This document shows positions 23,925 to 37,310 of a DNA stretch of 64,000 nt, one piece after another. The stretch lies in NCBI GenBank assembly GCA_020152595.1, contig JAIGNY010002230.1, forward strand, positions 302,001-366,000, in the 5' to 3' direction. Made by a program: the position numbers and the translations under genes. Position 1 is the first letter of the stretch. Each line of letters starts with the position of its first letter. The notes under the pieces are model-generated. The model had not been told where the DNA came from. It ran no database searches and saw only the letters and a program-made list of their open reading frames with translations. This stretch comes from Chiridota heheva. Its lineage: Eukaryota; Echinodermata; Holothuroidea; Apodida; Chiridotidae.

Positions 23925-24165
23925 ATGGGACATGGGGCATAGGGTGTAATGTCATATGGGACATAGGTTGTAATGTCACATGAGACATAGGGTGGAATGT
24001 CACATGGGACATAGGGTGGAATAACACATGGGACATAGGGTGGAATGTCACATGGGACATAGGGTGGAATGTCACATGGGACATAGGGTGGAATGTCACA
24101 TGGGACATAGGATGGAATGTCACATGGGACTGAGGGTGGAATGTCATATGGAACATACATTAGGG
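23925..24165 (+). repeat. 24-bp satellite variant
   Basis: About ten copies of a 24-bp unit (AATGTCACATGGGACATAGG+GTGG). Aligned with the 23-bp module it differs mainly by one extra base. Confidence 0.95.
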
Positions 24166-25190
24166 TGTAATGTCATATAGAATAGGGAGATATGTATATG
24201 ATAATGGGTTTGGCGTACACGTATGCGACATAGCGTGGGTTGTCATATGGGACATGGTTTGGGATGGGACATAGTTTGGGATGGGACATATGGTGAGATG
24301 GTATATGGGACATAGGATGTGTTGTCATATGGAACATAAGTTGTCATATGGGGTATTAAATGGGGTGGTATGCGAGACAGGGTTAGGATGGCATGTGAGT
24401 TACAAATTACAACTTTTAAGTTAGAAGATACTGGATAAAGGTGGGATTGTGTATAAGACAAAGTTGGATATCATGTGGGACATTGGTAGGTTTGCATATG
24501 GAATATCGTGGCATGTGCAGTATGTATAGAGGATGCGATGGCGTACACGTACAATCAAAGGATGGGTTACGTAGGAGCATAACATTGGATAGTATATGAG
24601 CATAATATTAGAGTTGGGTGGTACATAGTTGGAATGCCATATGGGGCATATGGTGCGATGGAATGTGGGACGGATAGTATTTGGATAAAGGGGTGGAAGA
24701 TATTACATGGGGGGTGAGATTGCGTATAAGAAATTGCTTGAAATATCATATAGGATATTGGGTGGGTCGGCATATGTATGGAATAAGGTAATATGTATAA
24801 GATGTGGGTTTGGCATACACGTGTGCGACATAGTGTTATATGGGAGATAGTTTGGGATGGGACATATGGTGAGATGGCATATGGGAATAAGGAGTTCAAA
24901 TGGGAATAAGAGTGGATGACGTAGGGATTGACATGTAGATATAGTTGGGATGGGGGGATGGAATGTGGGGCCGGATAGTATTTGGATAAAGGGGTGGGAT
25001 ATTACATGGGGGTGTCACGTGTAACATATAAGAAATTGCTTGAAATATCATATAGGATATTGGGTGGGTCGGCATATGTATGGAATAAGGTAATATGTAT
25101 AAGATGTGGGTTTGGCATACACGTGTGCGACATAGTGTTATATGGGAGATAGTTTGGGATGGGACATATGGTGAGATGGCATATGGGAAT
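24166..25190 (+). repeat. Diverged satellite zone with a 302-bp direct duplication
   Basis: Degenerate module sequence. The segment at about 24,660-24,899 is repeated at about 24,960-25,200 (AAGAAATTGCTTGAAATATC at 24,728 and 25,030), with a shift of 302 bp. The copies include the same long non-satellite stretch, so this is a recent duplication. Confidence 0.88.
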
Positions 25191-27220
25191 AAGAGTGGGA
25201 TGACATGTAGATATAGGATGGGATGGCACGTGTAATATAGGGGGTTGTCAAATGGGAATAAGAGTGGGTTGACATGTATATATAGGGTGGGATGGCACGT
25301 GTAATATAGGGGGTTGTCAAATGGGAATAAGAGTGGGATGACATGTATATATAGGGTGGGATGGCACGTGTAACATAAGGGGTTGTCAAATGGGAATGAG
25401 AGTGGGATGACATAAAGATATAGGGTGGGATGGCACGTGTAATATAGGGGGTTGTCAAATGGGAATAAGAGTGGGATGACATGTATATATAGGGTGGGAT
25501 GGCACGTGTAACATAGGGGGTTGTCAAATGGGAATGAGAGTGGGATGACATAAAGATATAGATAGGGTGGGATGGCACGTGTAATATAGGGGGTTGTCAA
25601 ATGGGAATAAGAGTGGGATGACATGTAGATATAGGGTGGGATGGCACGTGTAACATAGGGGGTTGTCAAATGGAAATAAGAGTGGGATGACATAAAGATA
25701 TAGGGTGGGATGGCAAGTGTAACATAGGGGGTTGTCATATTGGAATAAGAGTGGGATGACATGTATATATAGGGTGGAATGGCACGTGTAATATAGGGGG
25801 TTGTCATATGGGAATAAGAGTGGATGACATGTAGATATAGGTGGAATGGCACGTGTAATTAATATAGGAATTGTCACATGGGAATAAGAGTGGGATGACA
25901 TGTAGATATAGGGTGGGATGGCACGTGTAACATAGGGGGTTGTCATATGGGAATAAGAGTGGGATGACATGTAGATATAGGGGTGGAATGGCACGTGTAA
26001 TTAATATAGGAATTGTCACATGGGAATAAGAGTGGGATGACATGTAGATATAGGGTGGAATGGCACGTGTAACATAGGGGGTTGTCAAATGGAAATAAAG
26101 AGTGGGATGACATGTAGATATAGGGTGGGATGGCACGTGTAATTAATATAGGGGGTTGTCATATGGGAAAAAGAGTGGGATGACATGTAGATATAGGGTG
26201 GGATGGCACGTGTAACATAGGGGGTTGTCATATTGGAATAAGAGTGAGATGATATGTAGATATAGAGTGGAATGGCACGTGTAAATAATATAGGGGGTTG
26301 TCATATGGGAATAAGAGTGGAATGACATGTAGATATAGGGGTGGAATGGCACGTGTAATTAATATAGAGGGTTGTCATATGGGAATAAGAGTGGGATGAC
26401 ATGTAGATATAGGGTGGGATGGCACGTGTAACATAGGGGGTTATCAAATGGAAATAAGAGCGGGATGACATGTAGATACAGGATGGGATGGCACGTGTAA
26501 CATAGGGGGTTGTCATATTGGAATAAGAGTGGAATGACATGTATATATAGGGGTGGAATGGTACGTGTAATTAATATAAGGGATTGTCATATGGGAATAA
26601 GAGTGAGATGACATGTAGATATAGGGTGGGATGGCACGTGTAACATAGGGGTTGTCATATTGGAATAAGAGTGGGATGACATAGATTTAGGGTGAATGGC
26701 AGTAATTATAGGGATTGTCATATGGGAATAAGAGTGAGATGACATGTAGATATAGGGTGGGATGGCACGTGTAACATAGGGGGTTGTCATATTGGAATAA
26801 GAGTGGGATGACATGTAGATTTAGGGTGGAATGGCACGTGTAATTAATATAGAGGGGTTGTCATATGAGAATAAGAGTGGGATGACATGTAGATATAGGG
26901 TGGGATGGCACGTGTAACATAGGGGGTTGTCATATGGGAATAAGAGTGGGATGACATGTAAATATAGGGTGGGATGGCACGTGTAACATAGGGGGTTGTC
27001 ATATTGGAATAAGAGTGGGATGACATGTAGATTTAGGGTGGAATGGCACGTGTAATTAATATAGAGGGGTTGTCATATGGGAATAAGAGTGGGATGAAAT
27101 GTAGATATAGGGTGGGATGGCATGTGTAACCTAGGGGGTTGTCATATGGGAATAAGAGTGGGATGACATGTAGATATAGATAGGGTGGGATGGCACGTGT
27201 AACATAGGGTTGTCATATGG
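25190..27220 (+). repeat. Left-arm satellite, 69-bp trimer of the 23-bp module
   Basis: About 29 copies of a 69-bp unit. It divides into three 23-bp thirds: GGGAATAAGAGTGGGATGAC+ATG, TAGATATAGGGTGGGATGGC+ACG and TGTAACATAGGGGGTTGTCA+TAT. Some units hold a 4- to 6-bp ATTAAT insertion in the last third. Minus-strand frames to 318 codons (repeating TTPYVTRAIPPYIYMSSHS-type peptide) follow from 69 being a multiple of 3 and are not genes. Confidence 0.96.
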
Positions 27221-27700
27221 CACGGAGTGGGATGATGCATGGTGGATATGATCGCGCACCTGTATAAGATAAGAGGGTGGGATGTATTATGGGTCATGTG
27301 TGGAATGGTATATGAGAAATGGATGAGAGGGTATATGAGGCCTAATATTGTATTGTCTATAGAACATAAAGGTGGGACAGACTCAAGGGTCGGATGTTAT
27401 GGTTCATATATTTTAGTGACGTATGAGGTATAGGGTGTGATGATATGGGTGACGTGTGATGGCTTCCTCGGTGGTGTTTGCGTGTGGACTAAGATATCAA
27501 ATGGGAAATAGGGTGGGGTGGGATGTATTATTGGACATGTGCGGGATTGCGTACAGTTAAGATATGGACAGAGATATGAGACATATGCAACAGAGTGGGA
27601 CGGAATAGTGGAACTGATGACGGACATGTCTAAAACAGGATAACCACATAGAGTGGCATAGAGATTCAAATTACGGGTCATAGGGTGGGATATCAATAGG
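27221..27700 (+). repeat. Second copy of the diverged left-arm zone
   Basis: GGTGGATATGATCGCGCACC and the following 200 bp resemble 23,170-23,340 in the same orientation, so the left arm carries this segment twice, on either side of the 24- and 69-bp arrays. Confidence 0.65.
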
Positions 27701-28389
27701 TGGGGATGTTCTTTTAGATGGGAGGTTGTGATGACATAGTTTGTCTCTTTTGTGCTAAGCTTATTTTAGGGGAGGTTTTTTTTTAGTTTACCAGAAAGAG
27801 CTCTTAGGTTTAAAAGTTTGAAATTTTAATGAATGCAAAAGTTGTTGTTGTTTTAATTCCTGTTTATTGTAATCAGCTCCTCCCAATCAATATATTTGGG
27901 GGAAGGACCGAAAAACAAAGTCAATAACAACAAATTTATTGGTATATCATTCTAATATCCACAAATTATTACGCAATTTATGCTAAAAAGGTATCTAAGT
28001 TTAAAAATGCTGTTAAATGTTTTTTAAGATATTCTGGTGTTGTTACTTTGTTCATGCTTGGTGTTTAGTATAGGCCTATTGTAAACCCTTTAAGCTTGGG
28101 ATGTTGAGTTGAGTACCATTATCTCAACAGATCAGATTTAAAATTTCCAAAGTAACGTTATCGGTCATGGCTGATGTATGTGTCTGGGTGAACAGCTCAA
28201 AATATTTATGTAATTTATTATAAAACCCGACAAAGACAAATTTAAGAACATTGTAACTTTAAAAGTGTAGCTTTAAAGTAGTAAATTTAAAATTGCAATC
28301 TTTAAGTTACAACTTGCACAAAATTTAAATGTATAATTTTAAAGGTACAACATGCATGAATTAGTATTTTGATTTTTATACTAGTAAAT
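27701..28389. other. AT-rich spacer between AT-side and GC-side satellites
   Basis: Non-repetitive AT-rich DNA with short TTTAAA-type runs. I see no gene. Confidence 0.55.
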
Positions 28390-29430
28390 CTGGACGCGAG
28401 GGGAGTAAATCAGGGACTTTTCAAATGCAGTTTATGGGCGCGGACCCGGGAGGGACTTGGGCGCGACCGAGGGGACTAAATCTGAGTAGCTGACTTTTCA
28501 AATGGGGATGCCGGCACGCACATGCGAGGGGACTTGGGGGAAGCTGGAAAATGGGGAGGGACTTGTCTTGCTAGACGAGGACGGAGGGATGGGAAGCGGG
28601 AGGGAGCGCCGGACGCCGGGGACTGGGCGCCAGACGAGGAGGTCTTGGGCGGACGCGACTTGATGCCGGACGCCGGAGAGATTTGGGCGCCGAGGGAGGG
28701 AGGGACTTGGCGCTAGACGAGGAGGGAATTTGGGCGGACGCGGAGGGACTTGGGCGGGCGCGAGGGGACCGGTGCGGACGCCGAGGGGGACTTGCAGACG
28801 AGGACGCTGGAGCGCGGGGCGGAGGGAGCGCGTGGACGCGGAGGGACTTAGGACTTTGGCGGACGCGGAGGGACGCGTGGGGGCGGACGCGATGGGGACT
28901 TAGGCGCCGGGGACTTAGCTGGACGCGGGAGAGATTTAAGGGGAGGGGGCGCGGGGGGACTTCGGCGCGGACGCGGAGAGATTTGGCGTGGAGGGGGCGC
29001 GGAGGACTTGCGACGCAGGACGCCGGAGGGGACGCCGGGGACTTAGGCGCGGGGGACGGCACGGAGGGACTGGACGCCGGGGACAGAGCGCTGGGGGCTG
29101 GGGACTTGGCGCGACGGAGGGACTTAAGCGCCGGACGCCGGAGGGACTTACGGGACGCCGCGGGACGGGGACGCTGGGACTGGGCGCCGGGGACGCTGGG
29201 ACTTGGGGAGCGGGGCGCCGGGGGACTTTGGCGCGGGACGCGGGGGGGACTTTGGCGGGGACGCTGGGACTTTGGCGCTTGGGGACGGGGACTTTAGCGC
29301 GGGGACGGGGACTTGGCGCGGGACCTGGGACTTTTGCTGGACGCTGGGACTTTGCGCCGGACGCGGGGACTTGGGCGGACGCGGGGACTTTACGCTGGGG
29401 GGACTTTAGGGGACGCCGGGACTGGGACTT
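28390..29430 (+). repeat. GC-rich minisatellite sub-block 1, GGGACTTGGGCGC type
   Basis: Irregular GC-rich repeat alternating GACGCGGAGGGACTTGGGCG-like segments of uneven length. The change from the AT-rich spacer takes place over about 60 bp. All open frames in it are low-complexity Arg/Gly or Pro/Ser runs. Confidence 0.9.
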
Positions 29431-29830
29431 TGAGGGGGACGTGGGAGGATGACGGGGGAGGGGGGACTTGAGGGGGACGGGGACTTGAGGGGGACGCGGG
29501 ACGGACTTGAGGGGGACGCGGACGGACTTGAGGGGACGGACGGACTTGAGGGGGACGCTGGACGGACTTGAGGGGGACGCGGGGACGGACTTGAGGGGGA
29601 CGGGACGGACTTGAGGGGGACGCGGGACGGACTTGAGGGGGACGGGGACGGACTTGAGGGGGGGACGCGGACTTGAGGGGGAGCGGACGGACTTAGGCGC
29701 TGGACGCTGGACGGACGCGGGACGGACTTGAGGGGGACGCGGACGGACTTGAGGGGGACGGGCCGGACTTGAGGGGAGGCGAGAGGGACGGACTTGAGGG
29801 GGGACGCGGCGCAGAGGGACGGACTTGAGG
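29430..29830 (+). repeat. GC-rich sub-block 2, 21-bp unit
   Basis: About 19 copies of GGACTTGAGGGGGACGCGGA plus one base, with frequent 1- to 3-base length changes. Confidence 0.93.
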
Positions 29831-31905
29831 GAGGGACCCCGGCGAGAGGGACCCCGGGAGGGACCCCGGCGAGAGGACGCTGGCGAGGGACCCCGCGGAG
29901 GGACGCTGGCAGAGGGACCCCGGCAGAGGGACGCTGGCGAGAGGACCCCGGGAGGGACTTGGCGAAGAGGGACCGCGGGAGGGACGCGATGAGGCGAGGG
30001 ACCGGCGGAGGGACGCTGGCGAGGGACCCCGTGGGCGGAGGGACGCTGGCGGAGGGGACCCCGCGGGGGCCATGGAGGACGGGAGGGACAGAGGGACCCC
30101 GGCGGGAGGGACGCGGGCGAGAGGGACCCCCGGCGGGAGGGACGCGGGCGAGAGGGACCCGGGGAGGGACGCTGGCGAGAGGGACCCCGGCGGGAGTGGA
30201 CGCGGGCGAGAGGGACCCGGCGGGAGGGTGGAGGGACGCGGGAGGACGCTGGCGAGGGACCCGCGGGGGCCTTGGCGGGAGTGGACGAGAGGGACCCCGG
30301 GGGGAGGACGCTGGCGAGGGACCGCGGGGGGGGACGCTGGCGAGAGGGACCCTGGCGGAGTGGACGCTGGCGAGAGGGACCGGGCGGAGGGACGCGGGCG
30401 AGAGGGACCGGCGGAGGGACGCTGGCGAGAGGGACCCGGCGGGAGGGACGCTGGCGAGAGGGACCCCGGGGGAGGGACGCTTGGCGAGAGGGACCCGCCG
30501 GCGGGAGGGACGCTGGCGAGAGGGACCCCGGGCGTGGAGGGACGCTGGCGAGAGGGACCCCGCGGGAGGGGCGAGAGGGGACCCGGGCGGGAGGACGCTG
30601 GCGAGAGGGACCCGGCGGGAGGGACGCGGGCGAGGGACCCCGGGAGGGACGCTGGCGAGAGGGACCCCGGCGGAGGGACGCTGGCGAGAGGGACCAGGCG
30701 GAGGGACGCTGGCGAGAGGGACCCGCGGGAGGGACGCTGGCGAGGGACCCGGCGGGAGGGACGCTGGCGAGAGGGACCCGGGCGGAGGGACGCGGGCGAG
30801 AGGGACCCCCGGCGGGAGGGACGCTGGCGAGAGGGACCCGGGCGGGAGGGACGCGATGGCGAGAGGGACCCCGGGCGGAGGGACGCTGGCGAGGGACCCC
30901 GGGCGGAGGGACGCTGGCGAGAGGGACCCCGGGCGGGAGGGACGCTGGCGAGAGGGACCCCGGCGGGAGGACGCTTGGCGAGACCCGGGGAGGGACGCTT
31001 GGCGAGAGGACCCCGGCGGGAGGGACGCTGGCGAGAGGACCCCGGGGGGGAGGGACGCGGGGAGAGGGACCCAGGCGGAGGGACGCTGGCGAGAGGACCG
31101 GAGGCGGAGGGACGCTGGCGAGGGACCCCGAGCGGGAGGGACGCTGGCGAGAGGGACCGCGGGAGGACGCTGGCGAGAGGGACCCGGGCGGAGGGACGCT
31201 GGCGAGAGGACCCCGGGCGGAGGGACGCTGGCGAGAGGGACCCGCGGGAGGGACGCGGGAGGCGAGAGGGACCCCGGCGGGAGGACGCTGGCGAGAGGGA
31301 CCCCAGCGGGAGGGACGCTGGCGAGAGGACCCCGGCGGAGGGGACGCTGGCGAGGGACCCCCGGCGGGAGGGACGCGGGCGAGAGGGACCCCCGGCGGGA
31401 GGGACGCGGGCGAGAGGGACCCCCGGCGGGAGGGACGCGGGCGAGAGGGACCCGGCGGAGGACGCGGGCGAGAGGGACCCCGGCGGAGGGACGCGGGCGA
31501 GAGGACCCCGGGCGGAGGGACGCTGGCGAGAGGGACCCCGGCGGAGGGACGCTGGCGAGAGGACCCGGCGGAGGGACGCTGGCGAGAGGGACCCGGCGGG
31601 AGGGACGCTGGCGAGAGGACCCCTGGCGGAGGGACGTGGGCAGAGGGACCCCCGGGCGGGGGACGCTGGCGAGAGGGACCGGGCGGAGGGACGCTTGGCG
31701 AGAGGGACCCCCGGTGGAGGGACGCTGGCGAGAGGACCGGGCGGAGGGACGCTGGCGAGGGACCCCGCGGGAGGGACGCTGGCAGAGGGACCCCGGCGGG
31801 AGGGACGCTGGGCGAGGGACCGGGACGGGGAGGACGCTGGCGAGGGACCCCGGGCGGAGGGACGCTGGCGAGAGGGACCCGCGGGAGGGACTTGGCGAGA
31901 GGACC
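29830..31905 (+). repeat. GC-rich sub-block 3, 30-bp unit
   Basis: About 70 copies of a unit of about 30 bp joining GAGAGGGACCCCGGCGGGAG and GGACGCTGGC. Unit length wanders by a few bases through small changes in G and C runs. Confidence 0.94.
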
Positions 31906-33140
31906 GGGAGGGACGCGGGCGAGAGGGACCCAGGGAGGGCGGGAGGACTCGGAGGACTCGGGAGAGGGACCCGGGAGTGGGACGCGGGCGAGAGGGACCC
32001 CCGGGAGGGACTGGCGAGAGGGAACCCGGGAGGGACTCGGGCGAGAGGGAACCCCCGGGAGGACTCAAGGCGAGAGGGAACCCCGGGAGGGACTCGGGCG
32101 AGAGGGGAACCCCGGGAGGGACTCGGGCGAGGGAACCCCGGGAGGGACTGGCGAGAGGAACCCGGGAGGGACTCGGGCGAGAGGGAACCCCCGGGAGGGA
32201 CTCGGGCGAGAGGGAACCCCGGGAGGGACTCGAGGGAATCCCCGTGGAGGGGCGAGAGGGAACCCCGGGAGGGACTGGGGAGGGAACCCCGGGAGGGACT
32301 CGGGCGAGAGGGAACCCCCGGGAGGGACTCGGGCGAGAGGGAACCCCCGGGAGGGACTCGGGCGAGAGGGAACCCCCGGGAGGGACTCGGGCGAGAGGGG
32401 ACCCCGGGAGGGACCCGGGCGAGAGGGAACCCCGGGAGGGACTCGCTGGCGAGAGGGGAACCCCGGGAGGGACTCGGGCGAGAGGGAACCCCGGGAGGAC
32501 TGGCGAGAGGGAACCCCGGGAGGGACTCGGGCGAGAGGGAACCCCGGGAGGGACTCGGGGGAGGGAACCCGGGAGGGACTGGCGAGAGGGAACCCCGGAG
32601 GGACTCGGCGAGAGGAACCCGGGAGGGACTCGGGAGAGGGAACCCCGGGAGGGACTGGCGAGGGAACCCCGGGAGGACTCGGGCGAGAGGGAACCCCGGG
32701 AGGGACTCGGGCGAGAGGGAACCCCGGGAGGGACTCGGGCGAGAGGGAACCCGGGAGGACTCGGGCGAGGAACCCCGGGAGGACTCGGCGAGGGAACCCC
32801 CGGGAGGGACTCGGGCGAGGGGACCCCGGGAGGGACGGGCGAGAGGGACCCCGGGAGGGACTCGGGCGAGAGGGGACCGGGAGGGACTCGGGCGAGAGGG
32901 GACCCGGGAGGGACTCGGGCGGGAGAGGGACCCGGGGAGGACTCGGGGGGACTGGCGAGGGACCCCGGGAGGGACTCGGGCAGAGGACCCCAGGGAGGGA
33001 CTCAGGCGAGGGGACCCCGGGAGGGACTCGGGCGGGAGGGACCCCGGGAGGGACTGGGCGGAGGGACCCCAGGGAGGACTGGGCGAGAGGGACCCCAGGG
33101 AGGACCTCGGGCGAGAGGGACCCCAGGAGGGACTTGGGCG
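31905..33140 (+). repeat. GC-rich sub-block 4, 28-bp unit
   Basis: About 44 copies of GAGAGGGAACCCCGGGAGGG+ACTCGGGC. Sub-block 3 passes into it by replacing GGACGCTGGC with GGACTCGGGC and GGGACC with GGAACC. Confidence 0.94.
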
Positions 33141-33640
33141 AGAGGGAGACCCATGGCGATGGGCGGCGAGAGGGAGACCCGGGCTGGCGGCGGCGAGGGG
33201 AGACCCGGCTGGCGGCGGCGAAGAAGACCCGGGGCGGCTGCGAAGAAGACCCGGGCGGCGGAGAGGAGACCCGGGCGGCGGCGAGAGGAAGACCAGTCTG
33301 GGCGGCGAGAGGGAGACCAGTCTTGGCGCGCGATAGGGAGACCCGGGCGGCGCGACCATAGGCGGCGGCGAAAAGGGAGACCGGGGCGGCGCGTGAGAGA
33401 CCAGGGGCGGCGGCGAGAGGACGACCCGGGCTGGCGGCGGCGAGAGGGAGACACGGGGCGGCGGCGAGAGGGAGACCCGGGACGCACCGGGCGTGAGACC
33501 CGTGACGCACCGGCCGTGAGACCCGTGACGCACCGGGGCGTGAGACCCGCGACGCACCGGAGCGCCAGACCCAAAACAAACCGGGGCACCAGAGATCCGG
33601 GATTCACCGGAGCGCCAGACCGGGACGGCTGTGGCGCCAG
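33140..33640 (+). repeat. GC-rich sub-block 5, 22- to 24-bp units
   Basis: Units of GAGAGGGAGACCCGGGCGGC plus GGC, then from about 33,480 CGTGAGACCCGTGACGCACC+GGG. This is where GAGACC first replaces GGGACC. Confidence 0.88.
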
Positions 33641-34090
33641 GGACAAGTGGCGGCGCACCGTGGCGCCAGAGACGACTGGCGGCGCACCGTGGCGGCGCAC
33701 TGTGGCGCCAGAGACGAGTGGCGGCGCACCGTGGCGCCAGAGGCGAGTGGTGGCGCAGTGGCGCCAGAGACGAGTGGAGGCGCACTGGGGCCGGAGACGA
33801 ATAACGGCGCACCGGGGCCAGAGACGAGTGGCGGCGCACCGTGGCGCCAGAGACACGAGGCGGCCCACCGTGGCGCCAGAGGCGGGTGGCGGCGCACCGT
33901 GGCGCCTTTGGCGATCGGCGGCGCACCGTGGTGCCAGTTACGAGTAGCAGCGCACTGGGGCCCGGAGACGAGTGGCGGCGCACCGGGGCCGGAGACGAAG
34001 GCGCGCGACAGAACCGAGACGCCGCACTGGGGCCGGAGACGAGTGACGGCGCATTAGAACCGGAGACGCGCACCGGGGCCGGAGACGAGT
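33640..34090 (+). repeat. GC-rich sub-block 6, 29-bp unit
   Basis: About 15 copies of a unit with GCGCCAGAGACGAGTGGCGG+CGCACCGTG, containing the palindrome GGCGCC. Confidence 0.92.
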
Positions 34091-34590
34091 GGCGGCGCAC
34101 TAGGGCCGGAAACGCGCACCAGGGCCGGAGACGCGCGACCAGGGCCGGAGACGCGCGACCAGGGCCGGAGACGCCGCGACCAGGGCCGGAGACGCGCGAC
34201 CAGGGCCGGAGACGCGCGACCAGGGCCGGAGACGCGCGACCAGGGCCGGAGACGCGCGACCAGGCCGGAGGAGACGCCGACCAGGGCCGGAGACGCGCGA
34301 CCAGGGCGAGACGCGCGACCAGGGCCGAGAGCGCCGACCAGGGCCGAGACGCCGACCAGGGCCGAGACGCGCGACCAGGGCCGAGACGCGCGACCAGGGC
34401 CGGAGAAGCGCGACCAGGGCCGGAGACGCGCGACCAGGGCCGGAGACGCGCGACCAGCGCCGGAGACGCGCGACCAGCGCAGGAGACGAGACGCGCACCG
34501 GGCCGAAGACGCGCGAGTGCCGGAGACGCGACCAGGCAGGAGACGACGCGCGCACCGGGCCAAGACGCGCGAGGGGGTAGGAGACAAAAG
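34090..34590 (+). repeat. GC-rich sub-block 7, 20-bp unit
   Basis: About 23 copies of CGCGCGACCAGGGCCGGAGA. It is highly CpG-dense. Confidence 0.94.
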
Positions 34591-35720
34591 GGGCGACCGA
34601 CAGGAGACGAGGGGCGACCGGGACGGAGACGAGGCGCGACCGACGGAGACGAGGGCGCGACCGGGACAGGAGACGAGGGGCGCACCGGGACAGGAGACGA
34701 GGGGCGCACCGGGACAGGAGACGAGGGGCGCACCGGGACAGGAGACGGCGACCGGACGGGAGACGGGCGCACCGGACGGGAGACGAGGGGCGACCGGGAC
34801 GGAGACGAGGGGCGACCGGACGGAGACGAGGCGCACCGGACGGGAGACGAGGGGGCGACCGGGACAGGAGACGTGGAGACAGGAGACGAGGCGACCGGAC
34901 GGGGAGACGAGGGGCGACCGACAGGAGACGAGGGGCGACCGGACGGAGACGAGGGGCGACCGGGACGGGAGACGAGGGGCGACCGACGGGAGACGAGGGG
35001 CGACCGGACGGGAGACGAGGCGACCGACGGGAGACGAGGGGCGACCGGGACGGAGACGAGGGGCGACCGACAGGGAGACGAGGCGACCGACGGAGACGAG
35101 GCGACCGACGGAGACGAGGGGCGACCGACGGGAGACGAGGGGCGACCGGGACGGAGACGAGGGGCGACCGACCGGACGGAGACGAGGCGCACCGGGACGG
35201 GAGACGAGGGGCGCACCGGGACGGGAGACGAGGGGCGACCGGACGGGAGACGAGGGGCGACCGACGGAGACGAGGGGCGACCGGGACGGAGACGGGGCGC
35301 ACCGGGAGGGGACGAGGGGCGACCGGACAGGAGACGAGGGCGCACCGGGACGGAGACGAGGGGCGACCGGACAGGGAGACGAGGGCGACCGAGGGAGACG
35401 AGGGGCGACCGGACGGAGACGAGGGGCGCACCGGGACGTGGGAGACGAGGGGCGACCGACGGGAGACGAGGGGCGCACCGGGACGGGAGACGAGGGGCGC
35501 ACCGGGACGGGAGACGAGCGACCGGGACCGGGACGAGGGGCGACCGGAGGGAGACGAGGGAGCGACCAGGGACGGGAGACGAGGGCGACACCGGACGGGG
35601 ACGGGAGCGACCGACGGGGGCGCACCGGACGGGAGACGAGGGGCGACCGGGACGCGACCGGGCAGGGACGAGGGCGCACCGGGACGGGAGACGAGGGGCG
35701 CACCGGGCAGGGACGGAGAC
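34590..35720 (+). repeat. GC-rich sub-block 8, 22- to 24-bp unit
   Basis: About 50 copies of GAGACGAGGGGCGACCGGGA+CGG or the GCGCACC variant. The plus strand is almost free of T here. Confidence 0.94.
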
Positions 35721-36925
35721 GAGGGTACGCAGGGGACCGACGGGAGACGAGGCGCACCGGGGACGGGAGACGCAGGGGAGCACCGGGCGGAGACGAAAGG
35801 GGCGCACCGCACGGGAGACGAGGAGCGCACCGGGCGGAGACGAGGCGACCGGGCAGGGACGAGGGGCGACCGGGCAGGGACGGGAGACCGGGCAGGGCAC
35901 GCAGGGGAGCGACCGGGCGGAGACGAGGCGACCGGGCGGAGACGAGGCGCACCGGGCAGGGAGACGACCGGGGGAGCGCACCGGGCAGGGACGAGGCGCA
36001 CCGGGCGGGACGAGGGGAGCGACCGGGCAGGAGACGAGGGGGCGACCGGGCGGAGACGAGGGAGCGACCGGGCAGGGAGACGAGGGGCGCACCGGGCAGG
36101 GAGACGAGGCGCACCGGGCGGGAGACGAGGAGCGCACCGGGCGGGACGAGGCGACCGGGCGGGGACGAGGGGCGCACCGGGCAGGAGACGAGGGGCGCAC
36201 CGGGCAGGGAGACGAGCGCACCGCAGGGTACGCGCACGGGCAGGGCGGAGACGGAGGCAGGGCACCGGGCGGGCAGGGGGGAGACGCAGGGGCGACCGGG
36301 CGGAGACGAGGGGCGCACCGGGCGGGAGACCGGGCAGGGAGGGAGCGCACCGGGCAGGGAGACGAGGGAGCGCACCGGGCGGGACGAGGGGCGCACGGGC
36401 AGGGGCGGAGGCAGGGTACGGTGAGCGCACCGGGCAGGGTACGAGGCGCGACCGGGCGGATACAGGGGAGACCGGGCAGGGTACGAGGGGAGCGCACCGG
36501 GGCAGGGTACGAGGGGAGCGCACCGGGCAGGGATACGAGGAGCGACGGGGCAGGGCGGCATACGAGGAGACCGGGCAGGATACGAGGGAGCGCACCGGGC
36601 GGATACGAGGGAGCGCACCGGGCGGATACGAGGGGCGCACAGGGTGAAGGGGGCGGGCAGGGTACGAGGAGGCGCATCGGGCGGATACGAGGGGAGCGAC
36701 CGGGCAGGGGTACGAGGGGATACGCAGGGTACGCAGGAGCGCACCGGGGCAGGGTACGAGGGGAGCGACCGGCAGGGGATACGAGGGCGCACCGGGCGGG
36801 ATACGGGGCGCACCGGGCGGATACGAGGAGCGCAGGGGGCAGGATACGAGGGGGCGCACCGGGCGGGATACGAGGGCGCACCGGGCAGGATACGAGGGCG
36901 ACCGGGCAGGGTACGAGGGTGACAG
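35720..36925 (+). repeat. GC-rich sub-block 9, 23- to 25-bp unit
   Basis: Units of GAGACGAGGGGCGCACCGGG+CAGG, from about 36,420 mostly with GGGTACGAGG or GGATACGAGG. Confidence 0.93.
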
Positions 36926-37310
36926 GGCGAGGGGACCGGGCAGGATACAGAGGGGCGCACCGGGCAGGAGACAGAGGGGCGCACCAGGAGACAGGAGGGC
37001 AGGAGACAGAGGGGCGCACCGGGCAGGAGACAGAGGGGCGCACCGGGACAGGAGACGAGGGGCGCACCGTGACAGGAGACAGAGGGGCGCACCGGGACAG
37101 GAGACAGAGGAGCGCACCGGGACAGGAGACAGAGGGGCGCACCGGGACAGGAGACAGAGGAGCGCACCGGGACAGGAGACAGAGGAGCGCGACAGGAGAC
37201 AGAGGGGCGGGACAGGAGACAGAGGGCGCGGGACAGGAGACAGAGGGGCGCACCGGGACAGGAGACAGAGGGGCACGAGACAGGAGACAGAGGGGCGACC
37301 GGGACAGGAG
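36925..37310 (+). repeat. GC-rich sub-block 10, 25-bp unit
   Basis: About 15 copies of GAGACAGAGGGGCGCACCGG+GACAG with few changes; one of the most uniform parts of the GC block. Confidence 0.95.

Noticed and set aside
21445-26540. Minus-strand frames of 100-412 codons with HMPLHLLPTYHRSY or AIPPYIYMSSHSYSH repeats
   Set aside because: They translate 46- and 69-bp satellites; the same peptides appear in several phases, and end wherever a unit changes length.
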